A DNA stretch of 23,926 nucleotides from an uncultured Clostridia bacterium. GTDB taxonomy: Bacteria; Bacillota; Clostridia; Tissierellales; Peptoniphilaceae. A program made the translations under genes and the position numbers. A model generated the notes under the pieces. The model searched no databases. It was not told where the DNA came from and worked only from the letters and a program-made list of their open reading frames with translations. Positions 5,538-13,407 of the stretch are shown here, piece after piece (positions within the stretch are counted from its first letter, which is position 1; each line of letters opens with the position of its first letter). The stretch covers positions 1 to 23,926 of the forward strand of contig CAMEGD010000008.1 in assembly GCA_945916025.1 (NCBI GenBank). Reading direction: 5' to 3'.

Positions 5538-8165
5538 ATGAAAATTATTGAATCAAGGGCCCTGAGGGGACCAAACTACTTTGCTCAAAGGCCCCTTATT
5601 TTTATGAAGGTCGATCTTGAAGATCTGGAAGAAAGACCTACTGACACAGTTGAATATTTTAAAGATAATCTAAATAAAATCCTACCGTCTATGATTGAAC
5701 ATACTTGTTCACCGGGAAGAAGAGGCGGTTTTTTTGAACGTCTTGATAGGGGAACTTGGGCTGGACATGTATGTGAACACATTGCACTAGAGTTACAAAA
5801 TCTTATTGGCCATGAAGTTTCATTTGGAAAAACTTTTACCTTAGATGAAACTGGTTTGTACAATATAGTATTTCGTTACAAGGTTGAAAGAGTTGGCCTC
5901 AGGGCTGGTGAAATGGCCGTAGACATAACTAACAATCTTTTTAATAGGAAGCTAACTGAAATAGAGCCACTACTTAAGGAACTAGAAGTAATTGCTGAAG
6001 AGTGCCTTCTAGGTCCATCCACCCAATCTATAGTTGATGAAGCAACTAAAAGAGGGATTCCACATATTAGACTAAATGAACACTCCTATGTTCAGTTAGG
6101 CCAAGGCAAGTACCAAAGAAGAATTCAAGCTACTATTATGGACAATACTTCTACTATTGGGGTTGAAATTGCTAGAAATAAGGAAAGGACTAAGGAAATT
6201 TTAGCTTCCAATGGGATACCGGTACCTCAGGGAAGATCTGCAAGCTCTTTAGAAGAGGCTTTGAATGTAGTAGAAGATATTGGCTTTCCAGTAGTTGTTA
6301 AGCCTTTAGATGGCAATCATGGTAGGGGAATTACTACTGATGTTAATAATGAGAAAGATTTAAAAGCTGCCATAGAATTAGCAAATAAGGTTTCTGAAAA
6401 TTTAGTTATTGAAAAGTACATTAAGGGCAATGATTTTAGGCTTATGGTCATAGATGGAAAGTTCCAAGCTGCTGCCTTAAGGGAACCAGCTTATGTTATT
6501 GGGGATGGAAAATCCACTATAGAAGAATTAATTAATCAGGAAAACCTAAACCCTAAGAGGGGAGATGGCCACGAGAAGGCTCTTACAAGGATAAAGATTG
6601 ATTCTGAAACTACAAGGGTCTTAGACCTTCACGGCTTAAAGATTTCTGATTGTATTCCAGAGGGAGAAAAGGTTTACGTAAAGTCTACTGCTAATATATC
6701 CTCTGGGGGAACTGCTATAGATGTTACTGGAAGTGTTCACCCTCTTAACATAATTATGGCAGAAAGAATTTCTCAGCTTATAGGACTTAATGTTATGGGA
6801 ATTGATATTATGGCTGAGTCTTTGGAAGTCCCTCTAACTAGTGAAAACTCTGGAGTTGTGGAAGTAAATGCTGCACCAGGCTTTAGGATGCATCTATATC
6901 CTTCTGAAGGTACTCCAATAAATATTGCAAAACCTGTTGTAGACATGTTATTTCCAGAAGGTAGTAGACACTCTATACCACTATGTGCCGTTACTGGCAC
7001 CAATGGAAAGACTACAACTACAAGGATTATTTCTCACATTTTAGGAGTGAATGGATATACTGTTGGAATGACCTCTACTGATGCTGTTGTCATTGACAAT
7101 GTTCCAATTTTAAAAGGTGACTACAGTGGTCCTGGTGGAGCTGAAGCTGTAATGAAGGATTCCACTGTAGATTGTGGAGTTTTAGAAGTTGCTAGAGGTG
7201 GAATAGCTAGGAGAGGACTTGGATTTTCTTCTTGTGATGTTGGAGTAATTTTAAATGTTTCTTCTGACCACTTAGGTTTTAATGGAATAGAAACTTTAGA
7301 AGAATTAGCAAGACTTAAGTCAACTGTTGTTGAAACAGTAAAAAAAGATGGATATGCAATTTTTAATGGCGATGACAAATTAGCAATGCTTAGGGTTGAT
7401 AAGGTAAAGGCCAACAAGGTCTTCTTTTCTAAAGATAAAAACAACAAAATTCTAAAGGACAACTTAAGAAATGGAAACTTTAATGTTACCCTTGATGGGG
7501 ATACTATAATTTTACAAAAACCAGGTGGAAACACTGAAGTTTCTAAGATTATTGATATTCCTATTACCTTTGAAGGTAGGGCTACCTTTAATGTGGAAAA
7601 TGTTATGGCTGCTGTGGGAGCTGCCCATGCAATGGGAATGAGTGAGGAACAAATACGTTCAGGACTTATTTCTTTTAGCCCATCTATTAGCCAATCTCCT
7701 GGTAGAATGAACATAATTGATATTGGAGATTTTAAGGTCTTAATTGATTACGGTCACAACATAGGTGCAATCCATGCCACCGGGGAGTTTGTAAAGAGCT
7801 TAATGCCTGGTAGAAAGATTAGAATGGCATCTGGTGTTGGAAATAGAAGGATTGAAGATATTAAGGAGTTTGGACAAGCCCTAGCTAAATACTATGACCA
7901 TATAGTAATAACTGATGCTTCACCAAGAATTAGAAAACTTGGTGAAACTGCTGGATATGTTAAAGAAGGACTGATTGAAGGTGGTCTTAGGGAAGACCAA
8001 ATTACTGTAGAACTTATGGAAAAAGATGCAGTTCAAGTTGCCTTAAATATGGGTGGACCTGGTGATTTAATTATGCTCCAAGTTGAAAATATTCCAAAAG
8101 TTACCCAGGCAGTACTAGATTTCAAGAAAAAGTATTTAGAAGAAATGTTAAAGAACAAAAAATAA
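5538..8165 (+). CDS. cphA: Cyanophycin synthetase
   Basis: CphA builds the storage polymer cyanophycin: it adds Asp to the poly-Asp backbone and Arg to each side chain, using two ATP per unit. The 875 residues are full length with all three parts. The N domain (1-160) has EHTCSPGRRGG (54-64) and GHVCEHIALELQ (76-87), an HxxEH-like arrangement; a cryptic peptidase site in the N domain has been reported for some CphA1 enzymes, and whether this motif is that site is my inference. The ATP-grasp domain (about 161-475) has VVVKPLDGNHGRGI (near 252-265) and EVNAAPGFRMH. The Mur-ligase-like domain (about 480-875) has the P-loop GTNGKTTTTR (near 486-495), LNVSSDHLG and IDYGHN. The start has an AAAGGAAC site. 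No cyanophycinase gene (cphB) adjoins it; the downstream side holds structured DNA and a catalase relict. Confidence 0.95.
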   Translation: MKIIESRALRGPNYFAQRPLIFMKVDLEDLEERPTDTVEYFKDNLNKILPSMIEHTCSPGRRGGFFERLDRGTWAGHVCEHIALELQNLIGHEVSFGKTFTLDETGLYNIVFRYKVERVGLRAGEMAVDITNNLFNRKLTEIEPLLKELEVIAEECLLGPSTQSIVDEATKRGIPHIRLNEHSYVQLGQGKYQRRIQATIMDNTSTIGVEIARNKERTKEILASNGIPVPQGRSASSLEEALNVVEDIGFPVVVKPLDGNHGRGITTDVNNEKDLKAAIELANKVSENLVIEKYIKGNDFRLMVIDGKFQAAALREPAYVIGDGKSTIEELINQENLNPKRGDGHEKALTRIKIDSETTRVLDLHGLKISDCIPEGEKVYVKSTANISSGGTAIDVTGSVHPLNIIMAERISQLIGLNVMGIDIMAESLEVPLTSENSGVVEVNAAPGFRMHLYPSEGTPINIAKPVVDMLFPEGSRHSIPLCAVTGTNGKTTTTRIISHILGVNGYTVGMTSTDAVVIDNVPILKGDYSGPGGAEAVMKDSTVDCGVLEVARGGIARRGLGFSSCDVGVILNVSSDHLGFNGIETLEELARLKSTVVETVKKDGYAIFNGDDKLAMLRVDKVKANKVFFSKDKNNKILKDNLRNGNFNVTLDGDTIILQKPGGNTEVSKIIDIPITFEGRATFNVENVMAAVGAAHAMGMSEEQIRSGLISFSPSISQSPGRMNIIDIGDFKVLIDYGHNIGAIHATGEFVKSLMPGRKIRMASGVGNRRIEDIKEFGQALAKYYDHIVITDASPRIRKLGETAGYVKEGLIEGGLREDQITVELMEKDAVQVALNMGGPGDLIMLQVENIPKVTQAVLDFKKKYLEEMLKNKK

Positions 8166-8167
8166 GA

Positions 8168-8203
8168 ACCCACCCTTCCACGAGGATAAGGCATCGGGTG
8201 GGT
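8168..8203. other. GC-rich hairpin of unknown role behind cphA
   Basis: ACCCACCC (8168-8175) pairs perfectly with GGGTGGGT (8196-8203); the 20-base loop contains CACGAGGATAAGG. It begins 3 bases after the cphA stop codon and has no U-run directly behind it, so it is not a plain terminator. Its GC content is striking in this AT-rich genome. It may be an mRNA 3' stabiliser or part of a small RNA; I recognise no family. Confidence 0.45.
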
Positions 8204-8231
8204 AGCTGGGAACCTTGTTGTTTGCTAAATA

Positions 8232-8279
8232 AAATAAGGCTTCCTAGGTAACAACTTAGGGAGCTTTATTTATATCTTT
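8232..8279. terminator. Long hairpin, probable terminator of cphA
   Basis: An 18-bp stem (8232-8249 with 8254-8271, three G-U pairs) closes a 4-base AACA loop, with AT-rich flanks on both sides, so it could stop transcription from either direction. An alternative pairing, TTGTT (8218-8222) with AACAA (8250-8254), would compete with the loop-proximal part. Confidence 0.55.
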
Positions 8280-8701
8280 AAACCAAATAATTTGAAGGTT
8301 GGAATCCTTGTATACGAAAAGTCTGACTATGACCTTAAAGGACTTGTAAAAGCCCTTAAGGATGCAAAGACTCAACCTGAAATAATTGCTCCAAAACCTG
8401 GGAAGACCAAGGATGGACAATTAATAAAACACACCTAACTTCAACTTATCCAGTTTTATTTGATGCTTTGATTGTAGTTGAACCTAAAGACCTAAGCCCA
8501 GACTACAAAAAAGAAGGAAAGACTTATGTTTTAAAAACCTTTAATCACTTTAAACCTTTATGAGTAATAGGAGAAGGTAAGGAAATAGTAGAAAGTAATA
8601 TGAAGAAGGAACCAGGAGTTTACGTTAACAAAGACTTTAATGTAAAAGAATTTATTGTCGATGTTACTAATCACAGGTTCTGGGATAGGAAAGTAAAATA
8701 A
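8280..8701 (+). pseudogene. Relict C-terminal domain of a large-subunit (KatE-type) catalase
   Basis: Large-subunit catalases carry a flavodoxin/DJ-1-like domain after the heme core. Here KPNNLKVGILVYEKSDYDLK and GLVKALKDAKTQPEIIAPKP match the start of that domain. A frameshift near 8430 moves the reading to TSTYPVLFDALIVVEPKDLS and YVLKTFNHFKPL, then an in-frame TGA, then VIGEGKEIVE and VKEFIVDVTNHRFWDRKVK with TAA at 8699-8701. The order (VxILV, FDALIV, FxHFKP, VIGEG, HRxWxR) fits the HPII/KatE C-terminal domain as I remember it. The whole catalase core is absent upstream. With 5' loss, one frameshift and one stop it cannot be functional. Confidence 0.72.
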
Positions 8702-8712
8702 GATTATATTTT

Positions 8713-8741
8713 GGCCGACTAATATAGTTGGTCTTTTTTTT
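8713..8741 (+). terminator. Terminator behind the catalase relict
   Basis: GGCCGACT (8713-8720), loop AATAT and AGTTGGTC (8726-8733) pair over 8 bp with two G-U pairs, followed by eight T. It isolates the asnS operon from upstream transcription. Confidence 0.85.
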
Positions 8742-8857
8742 ATGGCATTCTTGTCCAAGGTAGATTTTAAGGCTTTATATTCAATTATATGCTAATATAT
8801 TAGGTAGATACCTTTAAATTAAGAGACAAATATTGTAAAATAATAGAATAGTGTAAT

Positions 8858-8874
8858 AAAGGGATTAACCCTTT
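8858..8874 (+). other. Small hairpin in the asnS leader
   Basis: AAAGGG (8858-8863) pairs with CCCTTT (8869-8874) around ATTAA, about 20 bases before the TAAGGAG site of asnS. No T-box motifs are present in 8742-8904, and I could not place a confident promoter there. Confidence 0.35.
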
Positions 8875-8904
8875 TAGATAGAATATATTTTAAGGAGTAA
8901 AAGG

Positions 8905-10293
8905 ATGTTAATAAAAGATTTATACAAGGACTATGAAGGCCTTTCCGACAAAGAGGTGGAAATTGACGGTTGGATAAGAAAGAGTAGAGAATCTAAAAAT
9001 ATTGGATTTTTAGAACTATCTGATGGAAGCTTTTTTGAAACTGTTCAAGTGGTTGTGGATTCTAATTTAGAAAATTTTAAGGAAGTTTTCCAATTAGGTT
9101 TATCTGCATCAATCCACGTTGTTGGTAGATTAGTTAAGGCTCAAGGTGGTAAACAAAAGTTTGAAATTGTAGCTGATAAAATTGAAATTTTAAGTGATTC
9201 TGACAAGGATTATCCTCTTCAAAACAAGAGACATTCATTGGAATTTTTAAGAACTCTTCCTTCATTAAGAGCAAGGACAAATACTTATAATGCAACTTTT
9301 AGAGTTAGGTCTGAACTAGCTTTTGCAATTCATAAGTTCTTTAATGATAGGGGATTTGTTTATGTTCACACTCCTATAATTACAGCTTCTGATGCAGAAG
9401 GAGCAGGGGAAATGTTCAGGGTTACTACTATGGATTTAGATAACCCAATTAGAGATGAAAATGGAAAGGTAAACCCTAAAGAAGACTTCTTTGGAGCTGA
9501 GTCTAACCTAACAGTATCTGGCCAATTAGAAGTTGAAGGCTATGTAATGGCTTATGGAAAGGTTTATACCTTTGGACCAACTTTTAGGGCTGAAAATTCT
9601 AACACTCCAAGACATGCAGCAGAGTTTTGGATGATTGAACCTGAAATTGCCTTTGCTGAACTTGAAGATGTAATGAACCTTGCAGAAGATATGGTTAAGT
9701 ACATTATTAAGTATGTAATGGACAAACTTCCTGAAGAAATGAACTTCTTTAATAGCTTTATTGACAATACTTTACTTGAAAGACTAAATAAGGTAATCAG
9801 TAAGGACTTTGCAAAGGTAACTTATACAGAAGCTATAGAAATCCTTAAAAAAGCTGATGTGGAATTTAAGTACCCTGTAGAATGGGGTTCTGATTTACAA
9901 ACTGAACATGAAAGATATCTTTCTGAAAAAATATTTGATGGTCCAGTTTTTGTAACTAACTATCCAAAAGATATTAAATCTTTCTACATGAGAGTAGATG
10001 AAAGTGGAAACACTGTAGCTGCTATGGACCTTTTAGTTCCAGGTGTTGGTGAACTTATTGGTGGATCACAAAGGGAAGAAAGACTAGATGTCTTAGAAGA
10101 AATGATGGTAGAAAAAGGCATTAACAAAGAAGACTACCAATGGTATCTAGATCTAAGAAGGTTTGGCGGTAACAAACATGGTGGTTATGGACTAGGTTTT
10201 GAGAGAATGGTAATGTATCTAACTGGAATGAAAAACATTAGAGACGTTATCCCTTATCCTAGAACTGTAAATTCAATGTCAGAAGACAAATAA
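8905..10293 (+). CDS. asnS: Asparaginyl-tRNA synthetase
   Basis: This class IIb aminoacyl-tRNA synthetase charges tRNA-Asn with asparagine in the cytoplasm. At 462 residues it is the usual length. The N-terminal OB fold (about 1-100) begins with EIDGWIRKSRESKNIGFLEL. The catalytic domain follows with RHSLEFLRTLPSLRARTNTY, HTPIITASDAEGAGEMFRVT, motif 2 FRAENSNTPRHAAEFWMIEP (about 229-248) and motif 3 GLGFERMVMY (about 427-436), closing with IPYPRT. The AEGAGEMF block is typical of bacterial AsnRS rather than non-discriminating AspRS. TAAGGAG lies 6-7 bases before ATG. It opens the asnS-gatCAB operon: gatC begins 14 bases after its stop. Confidence 0.96.
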   Translation: MLIKDLYKDYEGLSDKEVEIDGWIRKSRESKNIGFLELSDGSFFETVQVVVDSNLENFKEVFQLGLSASIHVVGRLVKAQGGKQKFEIVADKIEILSDSDKDYPLQNKRHSLEFLRTLPSLRARTNTYNATFRVRSELAFAIHKFFNDRGFVYVHTPIITASDAEGAGEMFRVTTMDLDNPIRDENGKVNPKEDFFGAESNLTVSGQLEVEGYVMAYGKVYTFGPTFRAENSNTPRHAAEFWMIEPEIAFAELEDVMNLAEDMVKYIIKYVMDKLPEEMNFFNSFIDNTLLERLNKVISKDFAKVTYTEAIEILKKADVEFKYPVEWGSDLQTEHERYLSEKIFDGPVFVTNYPKDIKSFYMRVDESGNTVAAMDLLVPGVGELIGGSQREERLDVLEEMMVEKGINKEDYQWYLDLRRFGGNKHGGYGLGFERMVMYLTGMKNIRDVIPYPRTVNSMSEDK

Positions 10294-10307
10294 TTTTGGA
10301 GAAAAAT

Positions 10308-10598
10308 ATGAAAATCTCAAGAGAGAAAAGTGCAGAACTTGCAAAACTATACCAATTTGAGCTTTCTGAAGATGAGCTTAGAGAATTAGACTTAGACTGT
10401 GAACAATTAACAGAAGGGATGAAAAGGTTAAGTGAAGTTAACACTGACAACATAGAGCCTATGGTATTTCCCTTTGAAGATGAAACCTTTTATCTTAGGG
10501 AGGGAGACCTTATAGATCAACTATCCCAAGAGGAAGTTTTAGCTAATTCTCCTTTAACAAAGGACAGCTACTTTGTAGTTTCAAAGGTGGTGGACTAG
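10308..10598 (+). CDS. gatC: Aspartyl/glutamyl-tRNA amidotransferase subunit C
   Basis: GatC is the small subunit that wraps GatA and GatB in the amidotransferase converting Glu-tRNA-Gln (or Asp-tRNA-Asn) to Gln-tRNA (Asn-tRNA). I choose ATG 10308 (MKISREKSAELAKLYQFELS, 96 residues), because GGAG (10298-10301) lies 6 bases before it; a TTG at 10296 would overlap that site. The helical N-terminus is followed by the family stretch EVNTDNIEPMVFPFED and the C-terminal SYFVVSKVVD, which matches the usual ending F.VP.VV. The stop TAG overlaps the GTG start of gatA by one base. Confidence 0.92.
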   Translation: MKISREKSAELAKLYQFELSEDELRELDLDCEQLTEGMKRLSEVNTDNIEPMVFPFEDETFYLREGDLIDQLSQEEVLANSPLTKDSYFVVSKVVD

Positions 10599-11959
10599 TG
10601 GATATTAGAAAAAGATTATTAGACAGCCAAGAAAAACTTAATGCTGTTGTTACTATTATAGACAAGAAAGACTCTGTAGAGGGACCACTTAAGGATATTC
10701 CAATAGCCCTTAAGGACAACTATTCAACAAAGGGAGTCCTTACTACAGGTTGTTCAAAGATTTTAGATAATTATGTTCCTGTATTTGATGGAACAGTTGT
10801 GGAAAAACTAAAAGAAGCTGGAGCTGACTTAGTTTGTAAAACAAATATGGACGAACTTGCCATGGGGGGGACTGGAATGAACTCTTATTTTGGCCTAGTT
10901 CACAATCCTTATGATTATGAGAGAATATCTGGAGGGTCCTCAAGTGGTAGTGCAGCCCTTGTGGGAGGAAGAATCCTAGATTTTGCTCTAGGTACTGATA
11001 CAGGTGATTCAGTTAGAAAACCAGCTGCTTTTTGTGGCTGTGTAGGCTTTAAGCCAACTTATGGCTTAATTTCTAGATACGGAATTATGCCTTATGCTTC
11101 AAGTTTGGACCATGTTGGCTTACTGACTAGAAGTGTTTACCAATGTGGTCAACTTTTAAATGTATTAGCTGGAAGGGATGACAAGGACCTTACTAGTTTA
11201 AATACAGAAAAGGTTGATTACACAAACTTAGGAACAGACTTAAAGGGCAAGGTTTTTGGAGTTATTGATGAAATTATTAGCTCAAAGACTGATGATGATT
11301 ACAAGAAAATGTATTTAGACTTTTTAGGAAAATTAGAAGAAAAGGGAGCTATAATAAAGCACTTTTCTATGGATTCTGCCCTTTTAAAGACAATTTTTAC
11401 AGCTTATCATCTTATTGCAAATTGTGAAGCTACTGCTAATCATGCAAACCTTGATGGAATAAGGTTTGGTCATAGGGTAGAAGGAGACAGCCTTTTTGAA
11501 ACAATGACTAAGTCCAGAACTAGAGGTTTTGGATCTTTATTAAAAAGAAGATTTATAATTGGAGCCTACGGCCTTGATGATAAACATCAAGATGAATTAT
11601 TTAGAAAGGCCCAAAAGGTTAGAAGAATTGTTGTAGATGCCTATAGAGAGATTTTAAATTCTTGTGATGTAGTATTACTTCCTTCTACTGACTCTATAGC
11701 ACCTAAAATTGTAGATATAAAAAATGGCTCTGGAGATGAGGAAAAGGACCCAATAAACAACCACTTAATTTTGGATAATTTTGCTGGCAATCCATCTATT
11801 TCCATTCCTTTTGGCCATATTGACAATTGTCCAGTAGGGCTAAATTTAAGTGCAAAGGCCTTAGATGAACTTAACTTACTTTCTATTTCTAAGGAAGTTG
11901 AAGACCTTATTAATTTTGAAGAAATGGACAAGGAGGTAAACCCATGGACTATTTCGTAA
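10598..11959 (+). CDS. gatA: Glutamyl-tRNA(Gln) amidotransferase subunit A, short form
   Basis: GatA is the glutaminase subunit: it releases ammonia from Gln or Asn with an amidase-signature Ser-cisSer-Lys triad and sends it to GatB. The triad is present: Lys39 in ALKDN, cis-Ser114 in GGSSSGSA, and nucleophile Ser138 in GTDTGDSVRKPAAFCG, with the correct 24-residue gap between the two serines. The usual GGS before the nucleophile is GDS here, and Q before PA is K; variants of this kind occur in other GatA proteins as far as I recall. The product has 453 residues, and the catalytic Lys lies about 40 residues earlier than in the S. aureus enzyme (Lys79), so the N-terminal helices are missing. 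GTG is the start, with AAAGGTGG in front; upstream DNA is gatC. Confidence 0.92.
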   Translation: MDIRKRLLDSQEKLNAVVTIIDKKDSVEGPLKDIPIALKDNYSTKGVLTTGCSKILDNYVPVFDGTVVEKLKEAGADLVCKTNMDELAMGGTGMNSYFGLVHNPYDYERISGGSSSGSAALVGGRILDFALGTDTGDSVRKPAAFCGCVGFKPTYGLISRYGIMPYASSLDHVGLLTRSVYQCGQLLNVLAGRDDKDLTSLNTEKVDYTNLGTDLKGKVFGVIDEIISSKTDDDYKKMYLDFLGKLEEKGAIIKHFSMDSALLKTIFTAYHLIANCEATANHANLDGIRFGHRVEGDSLFETMTKSRTRGFGSLLKRRFIIGAYGLDDKHQDELFRKAQKVRRIVVDAYREILNSCDVVLLPSTDSIAPKIVDIKNGSGDEEKDPINNHLILDNFAGNPSISIPFGHIDNCPVGLNLSAKALDELNLLSISKEVEDLINFEEMDKEVNPWTIS

Positions 11960-13329
11960 CCATTGGTATAGAAATCCACGCAGAACTAAAAACTCAAGCT
12001 AAGATGTTTTCCCCTGGAAGGGTTTCTTATGACGAAGAGCAAAACACAAATGTTAGTGCAATTGATATTGCTCTACCAGGCACCTTACCTTCCATAAACA
12101 AGGAAGGGGTAAAGGCTGGAGTAAGACTATGTTATGGTCTAAATATGGAAGTAGATCCCCTATTAAGATTTGATAGGAAGAACTATTTTTATTCTGATCT
12201 ACCAAAGGGATTTCAAATTACCCAACAATTCCATCCAATAGGAAAAAACGGAAAATTAATCCTATCAGATGGGTCTGTAGTTAGAATTAACAGACTTCAC
12301 CTAGAAGAAGATACAGCAAAGCAACTTCATGTAGCTGAAGACACCCTTATTGATTTTAATAGGGCAGGAGTTCCTCTAATTGAAATAGTTTCTGAACCAG
12401 AAATTAACTCAGGAGCCCAAGCAGCTGATTATGTAAACAACTTACGCCAAATCCTAATTTACCTAGATGTATCTGATGGAAAGATGGAAGAAGGGTCTAT
12501 GAGGTGTGATGTAAATATTTCCATTTCTGACAAGGAAGATGTCTTTGGAACTAAGGTTGAAATAAAGAACCTTAACTCCACAAACAATATCCAAAGGGCA
12601 GTTGAGTATGAAATTAACCGTCAAAGGGAAGTATTAGAAAGTGGAGGAAAGGTAGTTTCTGAAACTAGAAGATTTGATGAACAAAGTCAAAGTACAATTT
12701 CCATGAGAAAAAAAGAAGGGGCTGTAGATTATCGTTATTATCCAGAACCTAATATTCCACCTATAAGGCTAAAAGAAGACTTCTTAGAAGAAATTAAAAA
12801 TTCCCTAGTTGAACTTCCTAGAGAGAGGTTTGATAGATATACTAAGGATATTAGCCATGATGATGCTAAGTTATTAGTAGAAAACAAGGAAATGGGAGAC
12901 TACTTCGACAAGGTTTTAGAATTTACAAAAGAACCTCAAGGGGCAGCTAACCTATTAATTTCACAAATTGCTCCTCTTGGATTTGAGTCATTTAGACCAA
13001 AGGATTTAGGAGACCTATCTAATAAGCAAGGTGACGAAAGTATTTCTAGTAAACAAGTAAAACAACTTATAAAACTATTAAAGGATTCTGACAAGGGAGT
13101 AGACCTTTTAATTAAGGAAAATAACATGGTTCAAGTTTCTGATGATTCTGTAATATTAGATTATATAGAAAAGATTCTTTCAGAAAACCCACAAGTTATA
13201 GATGACTATAAGAATGGAAAAGACAGGTCTGTTGGTTTTGTAATGGGGCAAGTCATGAAACTTTCCAAAGGACAAGTTAATCCTGGAAAGGCCAATGAAC
13301 TTATAATTAAGGTCTTAAAAGAAAAATAA
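11944..13329 (+). CDS. gatB: Aspartyl/glutamyl-tRNA amidotransferase subunit B
   Basis: GatB is the kinase and transamidase subunit: it phosphorylates the Glu (or Asp) on the misacylated tRNA and replaces the phosphate with ammonia from GatA. The 461 residues open with VTIGIEIHAELKTQAKMFSP and contain FDRKNYFYSDLPKGFQITQQ, RLHLEEDTAKQLH, LIEIVSEPEI, GSMRCDVNIS and DYRYYPEPNIPP, all core blocks of the cradle domain. The last 130 residues form the helical and YqeY-like tail that contacts tRNA. Its ATG sits inside the end of gatA (16-base overlap) behind AAGGAGG, so the two are translationally coupled. A terminator follows, closing the operon. Confidence 0.95.
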   Translation: MDYFVTIGIEIHAELKTQAKMFSPGRVSYDEEQNTNVSAIDIALPGTLPSINKEGVKAGVRLCYGLNMEVDPLLRFDRKNYFYSDLPKGFQITQQFHPIGKNGKLILSDGSVVRINRLHLEEDTAKQLHVAEDTLIDFNRAGVPLIEIVSEPEINSGAQAADYVNNLRQILIYLDVSDGKMEEGSMRCDVNISISDKEDVFGTKVEIKNLNSTNNIQRAVEYEINRQREVLESGGKVVSETRRFDEQSQSTISMRKKEGAVDYRYYPEPNIPPIRLKEDFLEEIKNSLVELPRERFDRYTKDISHDDAKLLVENKEMGDYFDKVLEFTKEPQGAANLLISQIAPLGFESFRPKDLGDLSNKQGDESISSKQVKQLIKLLKDSDKGVDLLIKENNMVQVSDDSVILDYIEKILSENPQVIDDYKNGKDRSVGFVMGQVMKLSKGQVNPGKANELIIKVLKEK

Positions 13330-13336
13330 ATTTTTG

Positions 13337-13374
13337 AAATTTCCCTATAAGTTATCTTGTAGGGAGATTTTTTA
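13337..13374 (+). terminator. Terminator of the asnS-gatCAB operon
   Basis: AAATTTCCCTATA (13337-13349) pairs with TGTAGGGAGATTT (13358-13370) with two non-Watson-Crick pairs, then a run of T follows. Confidence 0.85.
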
Positions 13375-13407
13375 TGACAAAGAAAGGTATACTCGAATTA
13401 TTTTAAT

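Noticed and set aside
7121..7714. 197-codon open frame on the minus strand inside cphA
   Set aside because: It is an antisense shadow of the Mur-ligase domain with no ribosome-binding site or family motifs.
8742..8904. Possible T-box leader before asnS
   Set aside because: No specifier-loop/AG-bulge pattern and no TGGNACCGCG antiterminator sequence; only a 6-bp hairpin is present.
8905..10293. Non-discriminating AspRS instead of AsnRS
   Set aside because: SDAEGAGEMFRVTT and RHSLEFLRTLPSLRARTNTY are AsnRS blocks.
10296..10307. TTG start for gatC at 10296
   Set aside because: The GGAG site at 10298-10301 would fall inside the coding region; ATG 10308 has ideal spacing.
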